A stretch of DNA of 64,000 bases from Euglena gracilis (Eukaryota > Euglenida > Euglenophyceae > Euglenales), in the NCBI GenBank assembly GCA_039621445.1, contig CP154957.1, positions 4,086,504 to 4,150,503 on the forward strand, read 5' to 3'. Of the stretch, positions 1-26,472 are shown one piece after another. A program made the translations under genes and the position numbers. Under the pieces are notes generated by a model that saw nothing but the letters and a program-made list of their open reading frames with translations, was not told the origin of the DNA and ran no database searches. Positions within the stretch are counted from its first letter, which is position 1. Each line of letters starts with the position of its first letter.

Positions 1-31
1 ACGTAGGATGCTGCTTGTTTCCATTGTTTCC

Positions 32-160
32 ATGGACGTATACCATGTCCACCCCCAGTCTGCCGTCCGGTTTTTGGGGGACGATATGGCCACCATGGTG
101 GCTGCTGCTGCACCAGGGGTTGATGACAGCCTGGTGGCTGTTGAAGCAGCCATCGCCTGA
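32..160 (+). other. Short 42-codon reading frame with a relative at 34 kb
   Basis: ATG at 32 opens MDVYHVHPQSAVRFLGDDMA and continues MVAAAAPGVDDSLVAVEAAI to a TGA at 158-160. The same sequence type occurs at 33.98-34.20 kb, where VAASVGAVAPG and LVRAEASAAD are visible with a frameshift between them. It is either a small repeated gene fragment or an exon of a larger gene outside the window. Function unknown. Confidence 0.25.
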
Positions 161-516
161 TGTGACTGTTGCGGGAAAACCAGAGGACGATTGGCAGGGC
201 CTGAACCTGTCACTGGGCCAGAATTGGCCCCTGATGACAGAGGAGAGGGTGTGGCAGCTGTACACCTGAAGGATCCATTGCAGGTGGTGGTAGGGGCGGT
301 ATATGATGTTTTGTTTGAAACAATGCTATCATGGTCGGCGTGCGCAAACCGCACGTCGTCTGTGTGCGCATCGCATGTCGACGACGTGTGTCTCTGCTCA
401 CGTGGTCGGTTTGCACAATGCACACACCGACCACTTCTTATATCCCCGACACACTGGTATTTGGCACAAAGGATTTTTCAGTGCACTTTTGTCTGTTTTC
501 GAGTACCCTCCCCCCC

Positions 517-640
517 CCTATGTCCAACGACCGGTAACCTCTGTCCTCTGACCGGGGGGGGGGGGCGGTCGTTGGACATAGGGTAGTGACCAAAAAGGTG
601 TCCTCTGACCGGGGGGGTGGGTGGTCGTTGGACACGGGGT
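517..640. repeat. Hairpin copy of the GGTCGTTGGACATAGGG family
   Basis: CCCTATGTCCAACGACCGG at the left is the reverse complement of CGGTCGTTGGACATAGGG about 40 bases later, with a poly-G loop between them. A further partial unit follows (tcctctgaccggggggg, then ggtcgttggaca). The same unit recurs at 1085-1145, 11.60 and 41.93 kb. Confidence 0.85.
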
Positions 641-1079
641 CGGGGAAAAAAAGTTTGCCGAAACCCCCCCCAAACAGGTCAAATTTTTCCTTCCGGCGCT
701 TCGCGCCCCCATTTCCAGCCATGTCAACAAATATTTCCTCAAATAGCACCCAAAACGTACCTTCACGCCGCGGGATTTCATAAAAAAACAAAGATACCCA
801 GTCGACAATCCCTGCATTCCATCAACCATCTTCACTCCATCATACAACCTAGCAAACACCCGAAAATGTCATGGTGGAATGTTGGGAGTGTGGTGAAGGT
901 CCTTCAACAACCGCAAGCACTATCTCCCCGGTGGAGCGCTCGTAATGCACAAAACTCCCCACAGGGAACATTTTAATGGACGATGGGCTGCGGGGTGGAG
1001 GAGAAGGGCGGAAGAAAAGCCTTTCAGGGCTGGCAAACCGCCGGTGTTCACACACCTGCAAAAAAACATCAAACCTCCG

Positions 1080-1150
1080 AAAAGGTGTCCTCTGACCGGG
1101 GGGGGGTGGTCGTTGGACATAGGGGGGGTCGTTGGACATAGGGGGGGGGG
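1080..1150. repeat. GGTCGTTGGACATAGGG family copy
   Basis: The unit AAAAGGTGTCCTCTGACCGG, poly-G, then GGTCGTTGGACATAGGGGG is present, with the second half tandemly repeated. Confidence 0.8.
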
Positions 1151-2287
1151 TAAGACTACGTCACATGTCCCTCCAGTTTTCTCAGGGGAGCGGGGCCTGT
1201 ATATATACCGTGATATTTGATCGTGTTCCCACATGCCCTTTGCACAAATGCGCACACTGTCAGTTTGCGCATTCGCGGCACATGGAGTTTGTTTTACCGT
1301 TTCCAGCAGTGTAAATCCTGGGGTGTTTATGGCCGCTGTTCGGGGGAACCCCAGAGTGGTCAGTGTGCAAATTTGCGCACACCAACGTTTTTTCTTGCTA
1401 CAACATGGCTGAAATGTGTCACTCCGAAGAAAGTTGAGTGTTGAATGATAATATCTGGTTGTCCGGTTGCATTGTTCCGTGCTCCGGCAAACCCAAACTC
1501 ACAATACCGAGGAGGGGCTAACCAAAGAAAGTGCGGCAAGCCCCGGGAGTCAGCGCCGGTAAATCGGGGACAGGCAGGAGAGGGTCCGGTCATTTTCCCC
1601 TTTTGCGGGACTCGGTCCAGGGGTTTTCGCGTCACACCGACATCAAAATAAGCCAGGGGGGAAAACAGAGAAATTGGTCAAAGTCCTCGGAGTGACAGCG
1701 CCGAAAAAGCAAATTCGCTCGGATCCGTCACAGTTGTGCTCCACGTTAGTGCCAGTGAAGGAAAAAAATCGAAATTCTGGACATGCGGGCAAATGCGCAC
1801 ATCGACCAAAAAAAAGGTTCAAGTGCGGCATGCGCCGCCTAAGCTCTTGGCAGGTGGGGGGTGGTCCGGACCCCTTGATCCAGGAGTGGGGGTGGGGGGC
1901 ACCCCCCCCCCTCTAAACCTACACCCTCCTTCTATCGAACCCTGCCCCCCAGGGGTTCATTGGACTGGGATTTCCAGTGGAAAAAGTGGGGTCTGGTTGG
2001 TAGTCTGGGTCCTGGGGGTCCTCCCTACTGGAAAAACATATTCCCTTGGCGTTTTCATCGAAAAAAGCAGAATTTCGCGCCAGAACCAGGTCGACACTTA
2101 CAGGGGAGCTCACCCAAAACTATATGTGTTTTGAGCTGTTTTAATTATCGACCCTGGTCGAGCCCCTAACCGTCATTGGACGGTTAGTTTGGCCGGAGGG
2201 TGGTCCTCAGGGGTGTTTTTCGGGATGAAAGAACATCCCTTTCCCCTGATAAGCAGGTCTGTGTTGCATTCCCCCTACCCTGTTTGG

Positions 2288-2470
2288 CCGGCAATGCACC
2301 AATCGGGCCGTCGTGGGCCGTGGCGGTGGGGACAGCGGCCACCTTTGAGGCGGGCACCGACGTGTCGAGTGGCGCAGGGCTGCGGACCGGCTGAGGGCCG
2401 CCGAACAAGGCGGCAAACGAGGGGGGCAGCATGGATGCGGAGGGGGCGGTGGGCTGGTCCAGGCATGCAA
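2288..2470 (-). other. Candidate exon, proline/alanine-rich
   Basis: A GC-rich island in AT-richer surroundings. One minus frame reads PSASMLPPSFAALFGGPQPV and continues open with a P/A/T bias. It lies downstream of the POC1 coiled-coil exons on the same strand and could be a distal exon of that gene or of the next one. No domain recognised. Confidence 0.22.
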
Positions 2471-2694
2471 GCAGACGCACCAAAGCTGCGTGCAATGCCG
2501 CTGCCAGCAACATTGCACATGAACGAGCCTCAAAAAAAATAGCCACTCAGAAAAATTGGAACCCGGCAAGCAGGCACCTATTCCAGGTTTGCGGCGCAAA
2601 AACACCCATTACACCAAGTCTAGTAATGCAATTAATGAAAAATGCTAGAATAGATATGAAAAGAAATTGTGAAAATATGTAGCCCTGACTTGGA

Positions 2695-2985
2695 ATGCCT
2701 GTGCTGACAGGGAAATTGTTCACCGTGAAGATTCACCAGCAGAGAAGAGAGACAAAACCAAATCAACTTGAAATGGCATATCGAAGTCTTTCACAGCCTG
2801 AAATTCAGCTCACAGCCCGATGTGGTCGGGGGAAAGGCCGAAGACGCGCCCAAATGTTTGCCCAGTGGCAGCCCCGACACGCAACATGGGTCCACAAACC
2901 ACAACAAAAGCATTTGATTTCATTGCATCGTAGCAAAGATGACGTATTGAATGCCACTTTGAAGGCTGTGGAAGATGACAGATAA
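2695..2985 (+). other. Unassigned 96-codon reading frame
   Basis: An open frame from ATG 2695 to TGA 2983 has non-repetitive, basic composition (Q/R/K-rich; ends KDDVLNATLKAVEDDR). It is not low complexity, unlike its surroundings. No domain recognised and no second copy in the window. It lies antisense to and outside the recognised POC1 exons. Confidence 0.2.
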
Positions 2986-3239
2986 ATATTATTCATGGCC
3001 CATAAAGAATTTGTGAAAGATGATCCACTCATGAGACATGAAACAGTATTCCTGGTGTTGGTGTTGAAAACAGGGGGACAACAACAACAACTGGGGTTTT
3101 AGTTTTACTGGGGTTTAGGTTTTAACCAGGTTAAAACCCCAAACCCCATGAAAATACTGTATCCAACAAATGTTTGACCACCATTTTTTTCTCAAAATGC
3201 AAAAAAGTACACCGCAACGTGTAAAAGGACAGTGCGCAA

Positions 3240-3440
3240 CAAGGTAGGGCAGCCACCGCTCACCTCGGCGCTCCCCACGGCTGGCAGTGCCGCCGGAGAT
3301 GGGCCAGCGGAGGCGGCCCGGGAGGAGATGGAGCTGTAGAGGACGGACGAGGCTGCTGTAGGATGGCTGGGGGCCGGGCTGAGGGGGGATGGGTGGGCCA
3401 GGCGGCCGGTTGCCGGGCGGGGACAGGGCGGGGATTGGCA
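3240..3440 (-). other. GC-rich proline-rich island
   Basis: Two minus frames are open and dominated by Pro, Ala and Arg (for example PPGPPIPPQPGPQ). It may be a low-complexity exon or simply GC-rich repeat. No splice sites could be assigned. Confidence 0.15.
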
Positions 3441-4004
3441 ACAAAACCAAACTGCTGATTCGAAATTTCATTTAAAAAAAATGTGCAAAAAATGCACAAT
3501 AATGAGCATTCTTGGAAAAGTTAAGAAACGGGCAAAAATGAGCGAAAATGTGAAATAATGCGAAGAACTTTTACCCCCCCCTGCAAAAAAAAACACCACC
3601 CAAGCTCCCATGTCGCAAACCCACCTGACAAAACAGTTGCCAAAGCAAATGTCAATTGCTGGATGATAACTTTCAATTTGGCAATTTGACAGTTTCTAGG
3701 ACACAACCTTTCCGATGGGGTCACTGATGCAGTGTGTGTGCGCACGCACACACAACACCTCTGGCACACCCCCACCAAATACGACCGAACTCAACCTCAT
3801 GCTTTGGCACCTGCAAGAGGAAGCCTGGGGGAGAGGTGGCAGAAGTGTGAAGATCAACAAAGGACATGGGCCTGCAAATTCTGTGAATGCCAGTCTACCA
3901 TGGTAGGCTTCGCCTGTCTCATGACAGGTCGAATTCTTCAAACCCGATCCGAGGGGTAATATGCCCTGCCCATCCCAAAGTTTGTCACCACCATGTTCCC
4001 GACG

Positions 4005-4315
4005 GTGCTTACCTAACCCCCCCCCCCCCGGGAAACTGTCACCTGACAGGTTGGCCAGTACCGGGGACCCTGACAACTTCCTATCATGACAGGTTGGCCG
4101 GTACCGGGGACCCTGACAGTTTCCCGGGCGGGACCCTGACAGTTTCCCGGGTAGGGCATTTCAAGGGAAAGTCGATGAAAAATGACCCTGACAGGTTGGC
4201 CGGTACCGGGGACCCTGACAACTTCCTATACTGACAGGTTGGCCGGTACCGGGGACCCTGACAGTTTCCCGGGCGGGACCCTGACAGGTTCTCGGGCATG
4301 ACAGTTTCCCGGGGG
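4005..4315. repeat. Tandem GACAGGTTGGCCGGTACCGG repeat
   Basis: Units of GACAGGTTGGCCGGTACCGG followed by GGACCCTGACA and either ACTTCCTAT or GTTTCCCGGG recur at least four times. The block starts and ends with poly-C/G next to GGGAAACTGTC or its complement. Related blocks lie at 35.51, 43.83 and 45.49 kb. Confidence 0.9.
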
Positions 4316-4319
4316 TGGG

Positions 4320-6587
4320 GGGGGGGGTAGGAGAAATAGGGGGAAAAAACTCTGTCCCAGCACATTAAATGAAAAATCCACAGGATAAAAGGTCAAAAAT
4401 TGGCCACGATTTGGCAAAAACAGGTCGATGTCGGGGAAAAAAGTGATTTCAGGCATCCCTGGACCATCTCCAACGTCCAAGGAATTTCCCTTCTGCTCCC
4501 GATGTAATGATCCAGCCAACTCGTTGAGAGGAAAGGTTCAAAAAAAAAAAGTGGCAAAACATGGCACTTTTCTTGCCACCGCAGCTTCAACGTTTCCCCC
4601 GGTCTTCCAACAATAAACATTTTTTCTCCAGTGAAACTCTGTTGAGCGCTCCAGCAACCCCCCAGCAACATATTCAGTTCGGAAACTGAATTCCACACAC
4701 AAAATTCCAGCACCAGTGACAACAAAACACATGGAGCCCCATGCGCTGATCCCACCGGAGAGCTTCGGTGAGGACCGTTCTGGCCGCCTTCAGCTGTTCT
4801 CGGGGATTCTTCCCTCGGACCGGGTGGCACTGGGGTATATTCAAAAATGGAAACCAGTCACATATCCCACACGTATATGTACGTTGGACAATTGCCCTGG
4901 GGGAGAGACAACCTCCTGTTCCCTGAATGGTCCGACAGCGCAGACCCAAAGACCCAAGTGGCCTCCCATGGTAAGGTGCCTTCCGGGTCCACGAAAGGAT
5001 GGGCATTGGGGGCTGGATTTCCTGGCCAGACTCACAGCTCGGGGGAAACTCGGACCACACAGAGGGTCCAGAGCATCACTTCCTCATAAAAAGTTGAAAC
5101 TCTGTGCCAAGAGGGTGGCATACCTTTTCAGAGCTTTTGATGCCTGAAAATGCATGGCTTGCATCTTCACGGTTGCATCTGGCTGGCGTGAAGGTTGGGT
5201 GGCACAGACAGAAGGGTCGGTACCTGTCTGCAGGGAGAGGGGGGTGGCAAACTCACAGGAATGACAGATTATTGGCTTCCCCCTTGTCTGAGCACCAGAA
5301 AACATGGGAAAGAACCAAGTGGGGTAAAACAAAATGTGCAGGGAGGGTGGTACTTAGACAGAGGGGCTTACTGACTGAGAGCATCCGGGTGCAATAGTTC
5401 ACAATGCATCACCAAATCAAGCTTCAGCAGTTTCTGCAACATCAAAACACTCAACGTAAATCCGACAAAAATGCGAAATAAATGCACCGTGAAGATGACC
5501 TTTTAAAAGACGGCAAGGCAAGAGCTGGGTGCTTAGACAAGGCAGTGCTTGAACAGGGTGGGGACCAATCCCTGGCTGGCGGGCTCTTTTGGCCCAAGGA
5601 AGGGCGGACGGTAGGGTCATGGTCAGGGGGCCAAGGGGCTGGAGCTGGGGCTGGGGCGGTGGGGGCAGGGAGGGGGGCGGGGGGCTCCGTCAGCCGCTGG
5701 GGAGGCTCATGGGTGGCACGGAGTTCCCGTGGCGGCGGGCGCCAAGGTGGGTGTGGACCAGACACTGAGAGGTGGGGGGGGGGGGGGGGGTTGAAGATTG
5801 TTGTCGAGGTCGAATGCATGTGGTCGCGTGTGCCTCACTCTACGTGTTGGTCGCAGACAGGCTGAGCAGGCGACCAACCCCGAGGGAGAGGGGGTCTCGG
5901 GGTGCCCTGGAGTGCGTGGGCAGGCAAGCAGTACCCCCTTCCGGGGGGGGGGGGGGTCGTGCCTGCCTGGTCGTGGGCCAAAAGTGCCCAAAAATGGAGT
6001 TCTCTGGGTGTCTGGGGCCTTCGGCGCCGGAAGTGCCTTGGCCGAGTGCCCAGGCATTTCTGGCCTACCCAAGCCGGCACAACAGGGGTCAGCACCGCCT
6101 TAAAGGTCAGCGAAGGAACTTGAAGGCGACAGCACCGGGGGTGGAAAATATGCAAAGCCCGCCTTGGGCTGCTGTCTCTGCTCTGAGCTCGTTCCATATC
6201 CCCCCGTATTGTCCCACCGACCTGGCTCCCAGGACCCCTGACTGGTCAACAAGGGGATAGGGACAATGAGGGGGTACAAAGGGAAAAGTGAAGGAACCAG
6301 ATGCCAAAAAAAGCTTGAGCAGCCCAGGGACCACAATAAGGGGAGGGGGCTAAATTGCTCCTTCCACCATTTTATTTTGTCATAATTCCAACCATTCTGT
6401 CACATTTGGATTGGTTCTGCGCAACACGCCGTTTTCTGCATTCGGCGTTTGCTAGAGCCCAAGCCTTCCATATAGAAGCAAGGAATTGATTTCGAAAGGG
6501 TCCCGGAAAATTGTGCAAGAATGCCGAAAAAATATGGCAATCGTGAGATAATTGCGCAAATGCAAACAAATTGCGGGTTCCACTGAC
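4320..6587. other. Downstream or intronic region, little recognisable
   Basis: Mixed-composition DNA. It includes a proline-rich island (5.57-5.79 kb) and a poly-G and GCAGGCA-type repeat at 5.93-6.08 kb resembling 40.60-40.85 kb. Nothing could be assigned as coding with confidence. Confidence 0.5.
5570..5790 (-). other. GC-rich proline/alanine-rich island
   Basis: The minus strand reads a P/A-rich low-complexity stretch that runs into a poly-G tract at 5777-5790. No family match. It could be a disordered exon, but nothing distinguishes it from repeat. Confidence 0.13.
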
Positions 6588-21365
<14,778 letters not shown>

Positions 21366-21559
21366 AGGATACAGCCTTGAGCTTGGTCCATGCAGCTCTT
21401 TCGCTATACGCCGTGGGAGTCACCAATTTTTTACAAACTCCCCCAGGGGGAGGTGGGGTCATTTTCCACTCTTTCAAAAAGCAAGTGTCACTCTTTTAAA
21501 ACCGCTCAGTCACTACCTGTGGGGGCAAATACTTCAAACTTTGCCATGGTGTACATATG

Positions 21560-21725
21560 CCCTGGAGCATACGGTCGCAAAAAAACAGTTGTGGCAGCAC
21601 AAGAAAACAATTTTCCAGTTACACTGACCACAAGAATATTTCCAATTGGTGAAAAAAATAAGCTTCCCCCCGGACATGCTGAAAAGTAATCCAAACTTCT
21701 TTGAAGAGGAGCAGAAAGGCAGCCA
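21560..21725 (+). pseudogene. Unrecognised protein-like segment, copy A (frameshifted)
   Basis: The plus strand reads VVAAQENNFPVTLTTRIFPI, then in another frame LPPDMLKSNPNFFEEEQKGS. The frame switch falls in a poly-A run (seven A here, six in the partner). The partner at 51.73-51.89 kb encodes the same peptide in one frame but on the opposite strand, so the block is inverted between the duplicated segments. Family unknown. Confidence 0.45.
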
Positions 21726-22612
21726 AACTTCATCCATGACAGGAAGCTGTCAAACGATTACAGAACATATGATTAAGCAGTGGGGGGAGCATAAACACAG
21801 TTCAAGCGCCGCGACAAGGGGGAATGCAAAGACAGGCTGCCTTGAATGGGGGGAGAAGACTAGTGTAGGGGAATGATTATGAACGAAGGGTGGAAAATAT
21901 CCCCTGTTCCCCAAATCGATTTTGGATGTTTCATCATGTGGTGTTGAAATTGGCTTTTGTTTCTGCGAGTGCTGTGAAGGGCTGCAGACTGAGTGCTGGG
22001 GTCCAGCATTGCTGGAGGCGCAGCCGGCATCAAAGAAAATGTCACATCTGAAAACACATGCCTACAGCAGGGACGAAGGAAGGCAGAAAAAAGATAGTCC
22101 CACGGTGCATACGATGAAATGTGTTGTCGGGGCTCAGAATAGAGTGCAATAAATAAATCATCTCTGAAACGTTTCTTTTCAACTCGAAGGAGATCCCACT
22201 GGGGGAGGGGGATGGGTGGGTCTGGGCCGGACCCCCCTCCCCCCGGACTGGAGGCCCAGGAGTGGGATTCGCGGCGAAGCGACGAATTTTTTTGAAAATA
22301 ATTTTCGGAAATGCGCTTAGACAGCATCCCCCCAATGTAAACACCTAGTCTGGAAAATCTTCACACCCCTGACTATGTTGTGGACCTTCTGAGAGAAGTT
22401 GCACCTTCCAAAAAAAAGTCACATAAACTCTTACAGCTCTGCAATTGCTTGCACAAGGGAATTGAACTGCTGAGTGTGCACAACAAATGGTATTAGCAAT
22501 TTCTTTTGGCTCTGCCAGGAGCAAAACATTGTGTATGATTGATTATTCTTAGGGAGAAAGCAACTGCTCATCCCAATCAAACCGGTGAAAATAATAAATT
22601 GAATTTCTGTAC

Positions 22613-23080
22613 ATCTTTTTGCTGCATACCTTCGCGGCCGCAAGCGCAGCGACAAATTCCTGAAAGACGTGTCGCAAGCACTCCTCAACATCCTGAGAGT
22701 ATTGGGCAACAACTGGCTACCGCAACCACCCGGAACCTCTCGACAGGCGACCAACCTTCAAATTTGGCAACTGTTGGGAGAAGTTTACTGAGAATACAAA
22801 ATGAAAGAAAAAAACTTGCAGTTCCTGGAGTGACGAACGGACAAGCAGGAGGCCAAGAAACTCTCTTAAGAGAATTCAGAGAATAAGACGCCAGAACGCA
22901 GAGAGTGGAGCACAGCATTCAAAAAATCAGGAGGTTTTTCTTTTCGGCCCTCAGGTTCTTCATTTCTCTCATTCGCACGTCAACCAAGCAACTTCAAACA
23001 GTGGAGAGAAAAAGGCTCCCCATATGGACAGTACCGTGGAGGATTTGGCAAAGGATTTGGAAAAAGACATGGATTCAAAG
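22613..23080 (+). pseudogene. Decayed retroelement Gag-like fragment (tentative)
   Basis: One plus frame reads SDKFLKDVSQALLNILRVLG, NNWLPQPP and NLQIWQLLGEVY. After three in-frame stops (TGA, TGA, TAA) it continues through EWSTAFKKSGGFSF and a Gly/Arg/Phe-rich tail (QYRGGFGKGFGKRHGFKG). A helical core followed by a basic Gly-rich tail resembles Gag-like proteins of DIRS/tyrosine-recombinase retroelements, but this is an impression without a search. The stops are the kind produced by C-to-T change of CGA and CAA codons. The block is absent from duplication copy B. Confidence 0.35.
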
Positions 23081-23199
23081 GTTGACCGTGGACTGTCTGC
23101 ATTGCATCACTCTGCTTGAGGTAGATTTCCCTCCATACACAACTATTCTCGCTGCTGGTTCCACCCACTTGTGCGTAGCTGCATGGCCATCCATCTGGA

Positions 23200-23480
23200 C
23201 ACAATAACCACACACTCAGCAGAATCGTGCCTGGCCAGCACAGCTGCATTCACTTGTGTGCTGCTTTGGGAGATTTCGCAGCTCTCCTGCGTGCGACGGC
23301 ACTGGAGAGAGGGGCAGCAGAGGGGGAACAGCATCAATATGGAGCAGAGGTGGACTCACCCATGCAAGTGCTCTGTGGTGCCAAAGCGGCAGAATAATTA
23401 TCTGGGGGGAGTGAGACAGCGTTACACGAACTGTTACTACCAGCAAGTCAGCTCCGTAGAACCAGGCACTTTATTTTATT
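23200..23480. repeat. Block shared with copy B (53.53-53.66 kb)
   Basis: The sequence CTCTCCTGCGTGCGACGGC and its continuation to CATGCAAGTGCTC.GTGGTGCC match 53.54-53.66 kb. Open frames on both strands differ between the copies and show no domain. Confidence 0.7.
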
Positions 23481-23879
23481 CCCAGGGGGGGGTGCGGCCA
23501 ACCACCCGCCCCCCCCCCCCTGGGGGACCCACTGTTGGGGGGTTCCCCAAATCTTCGGGGTCGAAAAAAATAAGCACAAAAAAACCCCCAGTAAAAAAAA
23601 GAAAACACCTTAAAGATACCGCCCATGGAAAATGCCTGCTGCAACCCCTCAGGATCCTCAAAAAGTGGTCGATGATGTTCCGCCTTCAGGCACCTGCCGG
23701 TCCACTGGGGTTTTGACAGAAAGCACACTGAGCAATGGTGTGGCAATGACAGAGTATAAAGCAGGGGCCCACAATGTGGGCAAAAAAACACGAAACACCC
23801 AGATTCAGGCCTTTCTCACTTTTCTTGCACTGTGCCATATGCTGTGCGGAAACAGATCAGCCCCAATATGAATATGAGG

Positions 23880-24540
23880 GTGTTCTCATGTACATACCCC
23901 CTGGTAAACTGTAGCTCTACTCCACCTCTGTCGTTGAAACCCCCTCAACGGCAAATTCTTGTGACATTGCCATATTAAACTCATCCCCCCGTTAAACTCA
24001 TGTACCCACCCTCCCCCGGTTAACTGTCTCCAGACAAGTCAGCAAGTACAAAGATAGCAGACAGGTCCCTGTAAAGACAAGTCAGTAGGCACAGGGGCAG
24101 GAGATAACTTCCCAGGCGGGTCCGGGTTAGAGAAAAAAAAGTTGACATTTTTCGACACCCCGCCAGTCACAAAAGTTCAAAAAAAGTGTTTTCGCACAAG
24201 TTTGTGATCAGAAGCCGGAGGACAATGATTTCAATTTCTTCAATTTTAGGAACATTTGTTTTTTAAGTTAAAAAAATGTGAAAATGCTAAAAACTTTGCC
24301 AGGAGATAGGTGAATGTGTACGAGGGTAGGAGACAGTTCTACCCGCCCCCCCCCCGGGCAATTGTCGCGCGACAAATCGGGCAACACTGAGGGGGGTGAC
24401 AATTTCCCGGGGTGACAATTTCCCGGGGTGACAATTTGGCTGGCACAGCCAGGGGTGACAATTGCCCGGGGGCGTCAATTGCCCGGGGGCGTCAATTGCC
24501 CGGGGGGGGGGGGGGCGGGTATGAGGGCAGGTAGAGGACA
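23880..24540. repeat. GACAATTTCCCGGGG and TAAACTCATG repeats
   Basis: At 24355-24510 units of GGTGACAATTTCCCGGGG and GGCGTCAATTGCCCGGGG repeat several times. Upstream, AGACAAGTCAGCA units recur. The CCCGGG/GACA wording links this to the 4.0 and 43.8 kb blocks. Confidence 0.7.
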
Positions 24541-25289
24541 GTTTCCGGGGGTGGTACACGAATAATCTTTGTGTTTGTGCATATGTATATGTATATATGT
24601 GCATATATATACATATATGCACATATGCATATATATACATAGATGTCTGTATACAGTGTGTCCTTGAGTTTTGTGGATGGGTATTCAACCCCAAGCCTGA
24701 AAGCCTCTGGTACCCCATGGGCTGTGGTGATGGTGTGCGCACACTAGCACGGCCCTGCCCCACACGACAATGCCCCAGCCAGCTGTGCAACTATGCGGCC
24801 ATTTGTGTCAGAGCAAAATTGTTCAACTTGTGACCCTTTTTGTTCACCACTCAAACCACAGCCCAGGCAAGGGGTCAACACTGGGGTGGGTGGATGGTCT
24901 CAACTTTAAAAAACATATGATGGCAACCCTTGTCAGCGTCGGCTGTGGAGGCAATGACTCGGTCAAGGTGACCAAATCGGGTGATTTTAGGCCATTTTGG
25001 GGGTATAAAAACTTTTTTGGCACACCGTGTATACATACATCCATGTATGTATACAGGTATGTATACAGTCGCATATATGGCAGCCATAAAAACCCTCTCA
25101 CGGGGGGTCCCAGTAACTAATTTCAGCACAAGCCCTTTCTTAAAGATAATTGAAATCCTTAATTCCGAAATCGCTAAAAAGAAGTGCCAGAAAAACTCCC
25201 ATCAGCTTGCCCTAAAGAAGGGGGAAGGTAGGCCATAGTTCGGTCAAAAATTTGACCTAAATAAATCCTTATTTTTGCCATAACTAAGC

Positions 25290-25345
25290 TATACGGCCTG
25301 AAACCTAACCCTAACTCTGTTCCTAACCCTAACCTTAACTCCGTG
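25290..25345. repeat. CCTAACCC telomere-like short array
   Basis: Interrupted units of CCTAACCCTAACTCTGTTC and the like. It is too short and too degenerate to be a telomere. Confidence 0.6.
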
Positions 25346-26013
25346 TCTAACAAATAACTCAAACCTGAACTTACATGCCGAGCAGGCCTTAGCACACAGT
25401 GAGACACTAGGCATCTTTTTAAAGAAGGTTGCACCCGGGGGGGTCTATGGGCAGACAGAGGAGAAAGGCACTTTCAACCCACTGGTGGGCAGTGCCTGTG
25501 GCGTTGAACTGTGAAGCACAGGTCCTTTGCAGAGCAGGCAGAGCTTCCAGAACAAAATTTCAGGTCTAACAACGGCCAAGAAGGTGTTGCTTTGTAAATG
25601 AAGTAAACTGAGTGAAATGCTTATAAAGTATATTTTCAAAATACATATAAATTTTTCAAAAAAATAATACTGAAATGCGCTTCACTGTGGTCCCGTGATG
25701 AACCCAACTGCCCTCAACATACACAACTGGAAATTTCAGCAAACTTTTTTGATTTTCCTTCCTTTTTTCTGGGGTCCATCATGGACTTCAAAATATTTTC
25801 CCTTGAGCAACTAATCCCTCAAACTTAGCTTTTCAGAACTTCTTGCCCGAAAGTTCGTGCTGCGGATGTAAATGTATATACGTGTATAATACACACAATG
25901 TGCATCCATACATAATTTGTAAAATATATAGTGTGCCGCTTCCCAGGCACATAGGTGCCTGTGCATAACTATATATCCGTATATATACATATATATACAC
26001 ATGTATGTGTATA

Positions 26014-26283
26014 TATATGGCAGCTCCCAATTATATGGACCCCCCCCAGGGGGGGGGCATATAGTTGGGAGAGGGGGGCGGAGTTTGTTGTGTTAATGAT
26101 GAAGTAGGGTTAGGTGCGCGACTTAGGCTTAGGGTTAAGCCTGACTTGTACACCGAACACCCGTCCACAAGTTAGGCCTAACCCTAACCCTAAGTCGCGC
26201 ACCTAACCCTACTCCATCATTAACGCAAAAAATTATCTTGACCCCCCTCCCCCCTGGGGGGCCATATGGTTGGGAGCTGCTAT
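26014..26283. repeat. Nested foldback element with TTAGGG-like arms
   Basis: The outer arms are GGCAGCTCCCAATTATATGG and CCATATGGTTGGGAGCTGC. The inner arms (26090-26225) are TTAATGATGAAGTAGGGTTA, GGTGCGCGACTTAGG and their reverse complements around a core with TTGTACACCGAACACCCGTC. It is flanked on both sides by TATA microsatellite. No coding capacity. Confidence 0.85.
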
Positions 26284-26472
26284 ATATATATCTATATATA
26301 TATATATATAGAGATATATATATATATAGATATATATATCTATATATATATATATAGATATATATATATATATATAGAGATATATATATACTACATATAT
26401 ATATAGATGTATATATATATATATACATATACATATCATATATATACATATACATATATATATATATAATTT
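26284..26472. repeat. TATA/GATA microsatellite between foldbacks
   Basis: Alternating TA with periodic GA steps (TATATAGATATATATA). Confidence 0.95.

Larger units (their letters stand above)
161..2180. other. Non-coding, repeat-rich stretch
   Basis: Contains scattered TTTGCGCA-type motifs (1240-1290, 1365-1380, 1785-1800), two copies of the GGTCGTTGGACATAGGG family, and poly-C/poly-G tracts. No exon was recognised. Confidence 0.6.

Noticed and set aside
25290-25345. Internal telomere
   Set aside because: Only a few degenerate CCTAACCC units. The longer TTAGGG-like stretches belong to foldback elements.
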